From the NCBI GenBank assembly GCA_039679945.1, contig JBDKTY010000239.1:62001-126000 (forward strand): 64,000 bases of DNA. The letters run 5' to 3'. Shown piece by piece: positions 43,765 through 52,760 of the stretch. Position numbers and translations under genes: made by a program. How positions within the stretch are numbered: the first letter of the stretch is position 1; each line of letters starts with the position of its first letter. The DNA comes from SbD1 sp039679945 (GTDB lineage: Bacteria; Desulfobacterota; Syntrophobacteria; Syntrophobacterales; Syntrophobacteraceae). The notes under the pieces are model-generated. The model was given only the letters and a program-made list of their open reading frames with translations, was not told the origin of the DNA and did no database searches.

Positions 43765-44367
43765 TCATGCTGATTGCGACTCCTTCTCAAGAGTGCTGAC
43801 AATGATTTCCTGCTCGACTTTCTTGCCCTCCTTGTTCAGATGAGCACTGTAGCGTTTGAACATCCAGAGCTCGGGAATGATCTCCGAGACTATCTTCCCG
43901 TCTTCTATTATCCGCACGATCGAGCTCTCCGATACGACCACGGCAACAGAGCGTGTCTGCTTCGTTATCGAAGCCGCGGCCATATGTCTGCTGCCCAGTC
44001 CCAGGGGCAGGTTGATGCCTTCCGAGAATGCATCCAGGTAGCGACACGCGGATACGACTACTCCGTCATCGGAAACAATGAACGCACCGTCAAGCTGCGC
44101 CAGTTCCTTGACGGTTTCCCGCATATCCGGATCGGCGACAAGCTTGACTGTATCGGGGTGGCCGAACAAGGGATCAAGGATAAGATTGCGCGAGCGCTTC
44201 AACACTTCCGGGGAGTCGGAGACTACGAACATCGTGCCGATCCTCCGCCCCTCCCTGCCCTCGCGTGCAATCTCGACGGAAAGAGTGATAATCTCCTTGA
44301 GCGTCCCCGCGTTTATTCCCCTCCGCTCGGAGCAGATTTCGCAAAAAAGGTCTTCCGGCATTTTCAT
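43765..44367 (-). CDS. Stand-alone diadenylate cyclase (DisA_N/DAC) domain protein
   Basis: The 200-residue protein contains the DAC fold. The DGA motif is at 93-95 (LDGAFIVSDDG) and the second nucleotide motif reads GLGSRHMAAASIT (123-135), where most active cyclases have RHR. The N-terminal 40 residues include two Cys. ATG 44367 is behind AGGAG; the longer upstream frame has no ribosome site. If active it makes c-di-AMP, and the lone DAC domain without membrane anchor resembles CdaS/CdaZ arrangements more than CdaA. The product signals cell-wall, potassium or DNA status. Confidence 0.8.
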   Translation of the reverse strand: MKMPEDLFCEICSERRGINAGTLKEIITLSVEIAREGREGRRIGTMFVVSDSPEVLKRSRNLILDPLFGHPDTVKLVADPDMRETVKELAQLDGAFIVSDDGVVVSACRYLDAFSEGINLPLGLGSRHMAAASITKQTRSVAVVVSESSIVRIIEDGKIVSEIIPELWMFKRYSAHLNKEGKKVEQEIIVSTLEKESQSA

Positions 44368-44741
44368 GGGTATACTCCTGATTCCGTGGCCATCCATCTT
44401 CACCCCAAAGACAGGAGTTTTCCAACCAGGGCGGAAAACCTCGGAAAGAGGGGACAGCCTCAAACCTGTCGCATAACACGAAATTGAGGCACTGAAAGCC
44501 ACAAGGCAAGACCGAAGAAAAGAACTCATAGACCGGGGTCAACATCCGGTAGGCGTGTTTACCTGTGAAGCACCGCGGTTCCACCGCCGGGAGCATATCT
44601 CCCTTAATAAATTCATTCCGCGGTCCGGCCCTAGATTACTCTGTTCCCAAAATGTTTATGTTTGACAGTATAATATTTTGACTTCTTCAGGAAAGTAATC
44701 ACCCCTCGGAGCTTTTGCACATTGGCTGACGGGAGTCGGAG
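44368..44741. other. Divergent intergenic region
   Basis: No gene seen between the diadenylate cyclase and the SDR gene; AT-rich near 44640-44690 where promoters may lie. Confidence 0.4.
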
Positions 44742-46307
44742 ATGAGATCGGAACCAGTACTTGTGTTGGGTGCGACAGGTTATGTCGGTGGACGTCTCGT
44801 TCCTCGACTCCTGGAGGCCGGCTACCGGGTGAGGGTCATGGGGAGGTCGGAGGCAAAACTTGAATCCAGACCCTGGGCCTCCCACCCACTCATGGAGACG
44901 GTACAGGGCGACGTTCTCCACCCGGCGAGCCTCGAAAAGGCCGCGCGGGGCTGCTGGGCAGCCTTCTTCCTGGTTCAGTCCGTTGGCGGCCGTGGAAACG
45001 GCTCCCGGGATGCGCAACGCCGCGCGGCATGGAATATGGTAGCCGCTTCCCTGCACTCATCTCTCGAACGTATAATCTACCTCGGTCCCCTGGGAGGTGA
45101 CTGCAATACGCCGGCGGGCAGGGATGGTCGTTCGCGGTGTGAAGTAGCCGCTACCCTTCAATCCGGGAGGGTTCCCGTCACGGTTTTCCTGGCCCCCACT
45201 ATCCTGGGTTCAGGAAGCGCCTCTTTCGAGGTTATGCGCTACCTGGCTGACCGCCAGCCCGTCGTGCTCGCCCCGCTCTGGATGCAGGCCCCCATCCAGC
45301 CGATCTCCATTCGCAATGTCCTCTTCTACCTGATGAAATGCCTCGAACAGGAGCGGACCATCGGTGAAACTTTCGAAATCGGCGGACCGGATATTCTTTC
45401 ATTCCAAGACCTTATACAAATATACGCAGAGCTTGCCGGATTGAGGAAACGCATCATTTTGCAAGCTCCCTTCGTGACCCCTCGTCTCGGCGCCCTCTGG
45501 ATTCACCTCATCACTCCCGTACCGGCGGCAATCGTGGAACCGCTCTCGGAAGGCCTCGTCCGGGGTGGCGTCTGCCACGACACGCGAATCCATTCCATTT
45601 TGCCGCAGGATCTTCTCGGCGTCCGCGAAACCATCCGAAGAGCACTTGAGCATGTTGAAAAACAGACTGTCGAGGCCTGTTGGACCGATGCCGGTGCGTT
45701 GCGTCCCCCCGAGTGGACATGGTACGGCGATGAACAGTTCGCGGGGGGAGCGATAATGCGGTGCGGATACAGTATCCGCCTGCGGGCATCCCCGGAAGAA
45801 GTCTGGGAGCACATTGTCAGGATAGGCGGGCAGACTGGCTGGTATTACGGAGGATCACTGTGGCGGATGAGAGGATGGCTGGACAAGGTCTTTGGAGGAA
45901 CGAGCCTCAGCAGGGGGCGCAGGCATCCCTCCATACTCTATGTCGGCGACGCTCTCGACTTCTGGAGAGTTCTTGAAGTCGCCGCCCCTCAACGCCTGCT
46001 CCTGCTCTCCGAAATGAAAATGCCGGGCGAAGCCATACTGGAATTCGAAATAACCGATCTTGGAAACGGGCAGACCGACCTGAAGCAACTCTCTCGTTTT
46101 CGGCCAAGAGGCATCGCGGGCCTGCTTTACTGGTACAGCCTCTATCCGCCTCACCAATGGCTTTTCAGGGGCATGCTCAAGACGATCGCGGATGCGGTTG
46201 GCAAGCCTGTCCTCGGAGGACCGGCGCGCTTTACGCCGAAGCTCGAAAACAGATGCGCGGCAACTGACACCGCTAAGCTCCGTGACGAGCATTTTCACCT
46301 TTCATAG
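44742..46307 (+). CDS. NAD(P)-binding SDR with DUF2867 C-terminal domain
   Basis: The 521-residue protein starts with a Rossmann nucleotide site (VLVLGATGYVGGRL) and an atypical/extended SDR domain to about residue 300. A DUF2867/polyketide cyclase-like domain (about 330-490) follows, containing the WYYGGSLWRMRGWLDK stretch typical of such fusions. The usual YxxxK catalytic pair is not evident. Homologous fusions (YbjT-like) are of unknown function, possibly acting on quinones or lipids. It stands alone. Confidence 0.85.
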   Translation: MRSEPVLVLGATGYVGGRLVPRLLEAGYRVRVMGRSEAKLESRPWASHPLMETVQGDVLHPASLEKAARGCWAAFFLVQSVGGRGNGSRDAQRRAAWNMVAASLHSSLERIIYLGPLGGDCNTPAGRDGRSRCEVAATLQSGRVPVTVFLAPTILGSGSASFEVMRYLADRQPVVLAPLWMQAPIQPISIRNVLFYLMKCLEQERTIGETFEIGGPDILSFQDLIQIYAELAGLRKRIILQAPFVTPRLGALWIHLITPVPAAIVEPLSEGLVRGGVCHDTRIHSILPQDLLGVRETIRRALEHVEKQTVEACWTDAGALRPPEWTWYGDEQFAGGAIMRCGYSIRLRASPEEVWEHIVRIGGQTGWYYGGSLWRMRGWLDKVFGGTSLSRGRRHPSILYVGDALDFWRVLEVAAPQRLLLLSEMKMPGEAILEFEITDLGNGQTDLKQLSRFRPRGIAGLLYWYSLYPPHQWLFRGMLKTIADAVGKPVLGGPARFTPKLENRCAATDTAKLRDEHFHLS

Positions 46308-46473
46308 CGGCACAATGGTCACATTCAAATTGATGATCGTCCCGATTTCAATTACATTCCCCTTCCGTTGTAAGATTTTTGCCACGGCGGATTTCAATTT
46401 TTCCCTGCCCGGAATGGCAGGCGGCGAGTCTACCGTCTTTTTCAGAATCCCACTTGAATAGGTCGTCTTGCAC

Positions 46474-47193
46474 ATGAAGCTCTTCAGCACTGCCTCTATG
46501 GTTGTCATTTTGCTTTGCCTTTTCCTCGGTTCCGCCCCAGCCCATGGGGCTGTCTCCACGCCCCCCGCATGGACAATGCGGGTTATCCCCGAAGAAGAAC
46601 TCCTCCAGCTCGAAAAAACAGATCCCGACCTGGATATAAATACCTGCCGCGAGATCCTCTCGCGCCTCAACACAAAGGAATCCTTCTATATACGGGACGA
46701 CATTCGCAATAACCGCAAATTAAAGGTCCCCGTGGATTTCAAAGCCTTCAAGAACTGGACGCCGCTTCCGGTCCAGCTTGCGGCCTCGCAAGGTTTCTCG
46801 AAATTCATACTCGTGGTCAAAGAGATCCCTTTCATCGGTTGGTATGAATCCGGGGTGCTTGTCGGCGACAGTCAATCCTGCATCGGTGATTCCGGACAGG
46901 ATACCAAGCCCGGATTCTACCGCGTACAGGAAAAAGATGCCGACCACGTCTCCAAATCTTACCCGAACGACTTCGGCAAGCCCGCCTGGATGCCCTTTTC
47001 ACTCCGCATCTATGAAACTGTCTGGATTCACGCCGGAAATGTTTTCGGCGCCCGATGCTCGCACGGTTGCGTCATCCTGCCCGTCGAAAAAGCTGAAACT
47101 CTTTTTCAATGGGCCGATACCACTACCGGCGTGCTGGTGGTTGAATCCCTCAAGGATCTCCCGGGTTCCCTTGACCGGGTCAAGAGATTCTAA
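46474..47193 (+). CDS. Exported L,D-transpeptidase (YkuD family)
   Basis: The 239-residue protein has a signal peptide (MVVILLCLFLGSAPAHGA) and a YkuD domain with the catalytic motif HAGNVFGARCSHGCVIL, in which the Cys of SHGC is the nucleophile. It would form 3-3 peptidoglycan crosslinks or attach proteins to the wall. The ATG at 46474 is preferred over TTG 46468. The gene lies just upstream of a lysozyme-like protein and fliK. Confidence 0.9.
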   Translation: MKLFSTASMVVILLCLFLGSAPAHGAVSTPPAWTMRVIPEEELLQLEKTDPDLDINTCREILSRLNTKESFYIRDDIRNNRKLKVPVDFKAFKNWTPLPVQLAASQGFSKFILVVKEIPFIGWYESGVLVGDSQSCIGDSGQDTKPGFYRVQEKDADHVSKSYPNDFGKPAWMPFSLRIYETVWIHAGNVFGARCSHGCVILPVEKAETLFQWADTTTGVLVVESLKDLPGSLDRVKRF

Positions 47194-47266
47194 AGCGCAT
47201 TTCATTCCACTATGAGCATGGGTTTTGCATTTGATCTTGGCCGGACATTTCTCTGGAGGTATTCGC

Positions 47267-48385
47267 ATGGCGGTCAAAGTTCAGAATTTTGGAAAAATAA
47301 AGCCCGTGGCACCGAACCGGAAGCAGGTTTCAAACACATCCACACCCAGCGCCAGTCAGAATACAGGTCTTTTCGAGAAATTCCTGAGCAGCCTGAAGGG
47401 CAACAGCACCACACAGGTTACCAAAGGGGCACAAAAGGCGGAAAGCTCGCACTTTCAAAATCGCCCCACCACGGCAACAATCAACAATTATGGGCGAAAC
47501 AAGCCCACCGCTTCAAAAACGGGACAAACCACGGCGAAAGCCGGACATTCAGCAGCAAAAGCGGGCCAAACCTCCGCCCCTCAGAATGTCAATAACATGG
47601 CTGCCTCCGCCCTGATCTCCCTCGCCGCTGTCTCTTCGGGTTCAAATCGTTTGAACAACTACTATTCCATGGGTTCGGGGATGTCAAAACTCGCTGCCAT
47701 GCAGCCGCGAATGAACGCCGCCGAGGGTTCCGCGGGCGCGCAGGGCATCGGAAAACTGTCGGCCAAGTTCGAATCCGGCGAAAAGGGACCGGACGTCATT
47801 GGATATGATTCCAGCGGCGGAACTTCCTACGGAACCTTCCAGATTTCCTCAAAAGCCGGAACGATGCGTCAATTCATCGACTACCTTTCGGATAACGCGC
47901 CGGAACTTGCGCAACGCTTCAAAACCGCGGGCCCGGCAAACACCGGGAGTCGCAGCGGGAAAATGCCCGAACTATGGAAAAAGGTCGCAACCGAGAACCC
48001 CACGCGTTTTTCCAAGCTCCAGACCGATTTCATTGAGCAAACGCACTACACGCCAGCGCTCAAGGAAGTGACCGAACGTACCGGAGTGGACATTTCCCAG
48101 TCTTCCAGGGCGCTCAAGGAAGTTCTATGGAGTACTGCCGTACAGCATGGTCCAAACGGGGCGGCAAAGATTTTCACGAAAGCCATCAATAAAGCAAAAG
48201 GCAAGAACGGCGGGATTCAGGCCGCTCATCTCATCAACTCCGTCTACAGCATGAGGGCCGGCCAGTTTGGCTCATCCTCCCCCGAACTTCGTGCTTCCCT
48301 CCAGAACAGATTCCGGCAGGAAGGCAAGATCGCCCTCGCCATGCTTTCCGAACCCTTCCAGAATTCCGACAGCATGCGGGTCTAA
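47267..48385 (+). CDS. Lysozyme-like protein in the flagellar cluster
   Basis: The 372-residue protein has an N-terminal low-complexity region rich in Ser, Thr, Lys and Gln (1-130). A lysozyme/VgrG-associated-type globular domain (about 160-365) follows, with LSAKFESGEKGPDVIGYDSSGGTSYGTFQI and a later WSTAVQHGPNGAAKIF. The Glu of FESG is a plausible catalytic residue. There is no signal peptide, so it may leave by the flagellar export gate like FlgJ. TGGAGGT precedes ATG 47267. It lies directly before fliK, suggesting a role in opening peptidoglycan for the rod. Family assignment is tentative. Confidence 0.65.
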   Translation: MAVKVQNFGKIKPVAPNRKQVSNTSTPSASQNTGLFEKFLSSLKGNSTTQVTKGAQKAESSHFQNRPTTATINNYGRNKPTASKTGQTTAKAGHSAAKAGQTSAPQNVNNMAASALISLAAVSSGSNRLNNYYSMGSGMSKLAAMQPRMNAAEGSAGAQGIGKLSAKFESGEKGPDVIGYDSSGGTSYGTFQISSKAGTMRQFIDYLSDNAPELAQRFKTAGPANTGSRSGKMPELWKKVATENPTRFSKLQTDFIEQTHYTPALKEVTERTGVDISQSSRALKEVLWSTAVQHGPNGAAKIFTKAINKAKGKNGGIQAAHLINSVYSMRAGQFGSSSPELRASLQNRFRQEGKIALAMLSEPFQNSDSMRV

Positions 48386-48488
48386 GGCAATATGTTCCGG
48401 CAAGCTGGAAATATTTGCTCGCCTCACCCAGCAAAAAGTTCCTCCCTTCAGGCGCACCGGTTGATTTCAAAATGCCTACCCAATCATA

Positions 48489-48532
48489 ACCAATGGGATT
48501 TATTAATTAAAAATTAATAACAACCCATTGGT
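48489..48532. repeat. Nested palindrome overlapping the fliK promoter
   Basis: Outer arms ACCAATGGG (48489-48497) and CCCATTGGT (48524-48532), and inner arms TTATTAATT (48500-48508) and AATTAATAA (48512-48520), are each perfect 9-bp dyads sharing one centre. The right outer arm covers the -24 element of the sigma-54 promoter. It could be a regulator site or a terminator-like structure for the upstream gene. Confidence 0.6.
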
Positions 48533-48544
48533 ATCATCATTGCT
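48529..48544 (+). promoter_or_regulatory. Sigma-54 promoter of fliK
   Basis: TGGTAT-CATCA-TTGCT has the right GG/GC spacing and both key elements. It would start transcription near 48556, about 35 nt before ATG 48590. Confidence 0.75.
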
Positions 48545-48589
48545 TTCTATCTCCCCGGAATTTAAAAACCATTAACTCGGGGAGATACC

Positions 48590-51496
48590 ATGCAGGCAGG
48601 ATCGGTAAACGCTTCAGTGCTCCTCGCTTCATTTCTGGGAAGCGAGCATGAAAAAATCGGGCAGGAAATCTCCCGCTCCGACTTCGCGGGAGAACTTGAA
48701 AAATATCGCGCTCCCACGAAGAGGGAGGCGACAGAAGCAGAGTCGGTTGAAGACCGGCCGTCGAGGGATCAGCAAGGCTCCACAACGCTTTCAAAGAGAC
48801 GACAGGCACAGGTCGAAAGTGAAGACTCCGTCGACGACACGAGCAAGACAAAATCCGCCCGCACTCGATCAAGCCGCGCCGCGGAATCCAGGGCACGCAT
48901 AAAAGACCTGAAAGCCACCGCCGAGAACGGTGAAAACCTTTTCATAACCAATCCCCTTCTTGCGGAATCGATCCTTTCGGAACTCCATTACCCTTCTGAA
49001 ACCATAAAAGCATGCAAAAACCTTCAGAATAAGGATGGATGGATTTCCATCGCCGATTTCAAGGCACTCCTGGCCAAACAGGCAACCACATCCTCCTCCC
49101 AGCAATCACAGGCGCAACCCGGAAGCCAGGCTCAAATCTCCACTGCCCAGGTGCAGGCGCTTCTCGGAACCATCGTTCAGAAGCTGGGCAAGGACGCCAC
49201 GTCTTCGACCGGAACCGCAAAAGCCGCGCGGGTTCAAACCACTCCGCCCGCATCTTCTCAAACCAGCGGGAACTGTACGATCGCGGATTTACGCGCCATG
49301 ATAGATCAGGTACTCCAGCAGGCCGATGCCGAGAGTACAGCCGACAAATCCCTGGCACGAACGCCCATCGCACCGTCTTCCGCGGCCGCGGCCCAGGAAG
49401 CCCAGATAACGGGCGACGTTATGATGACCCCCAAACAGGGTCAAACCGAGAGCGTTACCGCTGCCACTGTCCCGTCCTTTGTTTCCGATGATCTGACAAA
49501 CGAAGGCAAAAAGGGCGTTGATGAAACTACAGCCGAAATCCAGGCACGGATCAAGGCCGCTGCCCAACAGTCAGAAATTCCCGTTTCCGAAGCATCCGGA
49601 AAGAACCGGGTTACGATGCCTGAAGACGGCGTCAATAAGACGAATCCGAATGAAACCCGTTCCGCGAGCCAGATGAAGACAGCGGAATGGAATTTGGGCA
49701 CTCCCGCCACCGGCAGCGGAACCGACAGCCCGGACCTCAGCCAGGCATCAAACTCTCAAGGACAAAAGACGGCATCGGACACCGGCTTATCGCCGGCCGC
49801 TCAGGACGGATTGGTCCAGGACGTCACATCCCTGGCCGAATCATTCAGAGCCAGGATCGTCTCCTCGGGCAGTGACGATTCCCTTGCTGTCACAAGCAGG
49901 CCGGTGGCCTATATGGGTTCCCTCGAAGAGAGCACCTTGCGCAATCTGGATATCAGTCCGGCGGGAAATACCGGAACTGGAGAGAACGCCGCAAGGTTGT
50001 CGGTCGAGGAAGCCCCACCCCTGGATGTTCAGGGCCTCGCGCGCGCAAACGGACGGGAAGTTGACAAGACGACGCCAACCGACGGCGACGGAACAGGAAC
50101 GGTCGAGCAGGTGCTGACTGAACTGACCGAGGATGGACAACCCCTGGACGCTATCAAAACACCCGCCGCCGAAGGCGAGACGGATCAGCAATTCCCGGGC
50201 AATGGTCAAAAGCGCGCTGACGAACAGCTTCAAAGCTATCGGAACCAGATGCGCACATCAGCCAGCGAGAACGGGGATCTGGACCGGAGTGCACTGACCG
50301 CCAAAGATACAACCCACAGCCCCGACAAGGCCCTTGCCCGCGATGGGGCATCCACGACGACGGCGTCAGCCCCACCAAATGGCACGCTTGACGGGGAGGC
50401 CCCGTACAATCAAAATCCGATAAGCCGGGATGCCCGCATGGAGGCCGGTCCGTCTCTTGTCGAGGATGCAGCCGCCACGCAAGTGCATGCCGGGAAGGAA
50501 GGCGCCGGCGCGCCGTCAAGCACCTCCGAGGCTGATGCGGCTTCCCAAAACACGAATGAGGCCGCAAATGGAAGGAAGAAGACTCCGGCCGCCGCCCAGG
50601 TGGGGACACAATCTCAAACTGCTTCGAAGGCCGAAGGCGCTGTTTCTGAATCTACCCTTGAAGAGAACCGGCCTTTCCAGGCCGGTTCCACCGCATCCAG
50701 AATGGTAAGGTTTCCATCCTCGACAAAGCCCGTCACTGCCTCCAATGCGAGTGCGGAGGGCACCGCGGGAACTCCGATATCCGATACCAGCCTGCCGGGG
50801 TTGACTCAACAGGAATCAGCCTCAAACCTGACCGCGCAAATTGGGGAAACCCAGGACACCGCGTCTCAGTCGGCGTCACAAGGCAAATCCTCCATCAATG
50901 GGCATAACGCCGCGATGGTTGCCAAGGAAATGGAAACGCAGTTGAAATACAGCGATGCGGCGCAGGACTCCGCCGCCATGCACGGATTGGCGGGCGGTTT
51001 CAATGAAACCAAGATAGAAATGCCCGGCATGCAGCAGTCCATGACCGACGGTGGCCAGACCAGCTACTATGACCCCGGCAGATCGGTGCAGATTGTCGAG
51101 AGCTACCGCGAACACCTCAGAAGCATCGGCGGCCAGCAACTCACTCTGGAAATGGAACCGGGCGAATTCGGCAAGATGAGCATCAGGGTTGGAACTCGCA
51201 AGGATGAAGTCTCCGCGGTCATAATGACGGATAGTGAGTCCACCCGGCAGGCATTACTCAAGAACTCGCCAGATTTGCGTCAGACCATGGAGAATAATGG
51301 ATTGGAACTCGGAAAGTTCATGGTTGATGTAGACCGTCAAAATTCCGGAAACCAAAACGGCCGGCAATGGCAGGCCGCGGAGTCCCAAAATACGGGTTTG
51401 GAGTCCAAGCCGGTTGGTACCACCGAACAGATCAAAACGAAACCCGTTTACCGGAGTACGGACGGCAGGCTCTCGAGAGTGAGTCTGTTCGCCTGA
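48590..51496 (+). CDS. fliK: FliK, flagellar hook-length control protein
   Basis: The 968-residue protein is long, hydrophilic and low in complexity (Ala, Ser, Thr, Gln, Glu) through most of its length, as expected for an export-measured ruler. The conserved C-terminal Flg_hook domain lies at about 845-925 (QQLTLEMEPGEFGKMSIRV and LLKNSPDLRQTMENNGLEL), which switches the export gate. Being longer than the enterobacterial protein (about 400) it might allow long hooks or simply be extended. A hairpin terminator follows at 51567-51592. Confidence 0.92.
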   Translation: MQAGSVNASVLLASFLGSEHEKIGQEISRSDFAGELEKYRAPTKREATEAESVEDRPSRDQQGSTTLSKRRQAQVESEDSVDDTSKTKSARTRSSRAAESRARIKDLKATAENGENLFITNPLLAESILSELHYPSETIKACKNLQNKDGWISIADFKALLAKQATTSSSQQSQAQPGSQAQISTAQVQALLGTIVQKLGKDATSSTGTAKAARVQTTPPASSQTSGNCTIADLRAMIDQVLQQADAESTADKSLARTPIAPSSAAAAQEAQITGDVMMTPKQGQTESVTAATVPSFVSDDLTNEGKKGVDETTAEIQARIKAAAQQSEIPVSEASGKNRVTMPEDGVNKTNPNETRSASQMKTAEWNLGTPATGSGTDSPDLSQASNSQGQKTASDTGLSPAAQDGLVQDVTSLAESFRARIVSSGSDDSLAVTSRPVAYMGSLEESTLRNLDISPAGNTGTGENAARLSVEEAPPLDVQGLARANGREVDKTTPTDGDGTGTVEQVLTELTEDGQPLDAIKTPAAEGETDQQFPGNGQKRADEQLQSYRNQMRTSASENGDLDRSALTAKDTTHSPDKALARDGASTTTASAPPNGTLDGEAPYNQNPISRDARMEAGPSLVEDAAATQVHAGKEGAGAPSSTSEADAASQNTNEAANGRKKTPAAAQVGTQSQTASKAEGAVSESTLEENRPFQAGSTASRMVRFPSSTKPVTASNASAEGTAGTPISDTSLPGLTQQESASNLTAQIGETQDTASQSASQGKSSINGHNAAMVAKEMETQLKYSDAAQDSAAMHGLAGGFNETKIEMPGMQQSMTDGGQTSYYDPGRSVQIVESYREHLRSIGGQQLTLEMEPGEFGKMSIRVGTRKDEVSAVIMTDSESTRQALLKNSPDLRQTMENNGLELGKFMVDVDRQNSGNQNGRQWQAAESQNTGLESKPVGTTEQIKTKPVYRSTDGRLSRVSLFA

Positions 51497-51566
51497 TCCT
51501 CCTGAGTTCCACCAGGAAGATTACTGCCGCGCCCTTAAAGTCCTCCGATATTCCAGATTTCTCACT

Positions 51567-51592
51567 CGTACCCCGGCAAAAACCGGGGTACG
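51567..51592 (+). terminator. Terminator-type hairpin after fliK
   Basis: CGTACCCCGG (51567-51576) and CCGGGGTACG (51583-51592) form a 10-bp perfect stem with loop CAAAAA, about 70 bp after the stop; only a weak T run (CTCATTTC) follows. Confidence 0.65.
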
Positions 51593-52709
51593 CTCATTTC
51601 TTGGTCGGGCGCCCGTTAGGATGCCGTTCCGCATCCCCCCGAATGGCCCCGCCAGGCAGCCCATTTTTTGACATGCCGCTAAATCCCGGATACGCCTGGA
51701 TAGTCGCCGGACGACGCGAATTTACCTGGTCCCCGTCTCACATTACAAACAGGCCCGGCTGGATTGCCGTATTCCTCTCATTACGGAATTGCGTCCAAAA
51801 TGAGTCTCCCCCGAGAGTGAAAATGCCGATGAGAATTGGCCCGTTCTACCCTTCGCTACCCCTCAAGAAACAGCTTTTGAGAGTTAGTAATATCGATGAT
51901 TTGCATAACCGGTGGAGATCCGGGTCACGCCATTCCGGAACAGGCACTTCCCCCCGTTCGCCCTGAGCGAAGTAAGCCCCGCTCAAGGCAGATGGGGGTT
52001 AGTTCAATGCAAGTGATCGAAACAAGCGCGGACTACCAGCCCCCACTTGTGGTAGGCATTCTCCCGGATAGGGACAGCCCCCGTTCCGGCCGAGGTATCG
52101 AAGCTTGAAACGGGCCATTATTGAGCGGCGCTATTTGGCCCCCGCCAACCTTCGATATCCCCAAATGGGCAAGCAAGTCCTGACTCTAAACACAGTTGCC
52201 CGGGGCGAACGGGGGATGTAACATCTGGAACGCGAAATATAAGCGGATACTTGAGGTTGAAAAGATAGACACAGACCAATAGGGAATTATGTCCCTGTCC
52301 AGGCGCCACATCCGTGGCAGCTAATGGATCGGCGGCCCTACGCTCTGTTCTTTGATTGACGGGGCTTTTTAAGAGCCCCAAAACCTGGCAACTCATATGT
52401 CGTATCGAATTTGCGGAACTTGACGCGCACAACTGCCCGGTCGCTCAGTCTCCGCCGGATTCCGGTTTCCCCCGGGAACATCGCCCGGCTGGAGACCATG
52501 GGTACTGGAATATATCAAGGGGCCATATTCGGCGGGATGAGTCAGCGTGGCGGGCCGTAACCGCGGCTGGGGCTCCCCCCCCTGTCCATGCAAGGGACCC
52601 GATGCAAGGCATTTCTAGGCTCGGGGTTCCTCCAATATTCCCGTCCCCGCAAATGGCCGGCAACCATAACTCATCATGGAACTCACCCTTGAACGGGTGC
52701 GCCACCAAT
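51593..52709. other. Gene-free region of about 1.1 kb
   Basis: No supported gene. It holds a REP-like palindrome around 51951-52000 (CCGTTCGCCCTGAGC facing GCTCAAGGC). An inverted copy of 13 bases of it (CCCCCGTTCGCCC, 51951-51963) lies at 52203-52215. These look like dispersed extragenic repeats. Confidence 0.45.
51951..52215. repeat. REP-like palindromic element with distant inverted copy
   Basis: CCCCCGTTCGCCC at 51951-51963 is repeated in inverse orientation at 52203-52215. The first copy continues as CTGAGC...GCTCAAGGC, a hairpin similar to widespread extragenic elements that contain GTTCGCCCTGAGC. Confidence 0.45.
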
Positions 52710-52711
52710 AA

Positions 52712-52740
52712 GAAAGGGATGGCCGAAGCCACCCCTTTTT
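52712..52740 (-). terminator. Rho-independent terminator of the flgDE operon
   Basis: On the minus strand GGGGTGGC-TTCG-GCCATCCC followed by TTTCTT forms a tetraloop hairpin, 20 bp after the stop of the hook-protein gene. Confidence 0.75.
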
Positions 52741-52760
52741 ATCGCTTATCTTGTGCCGCA

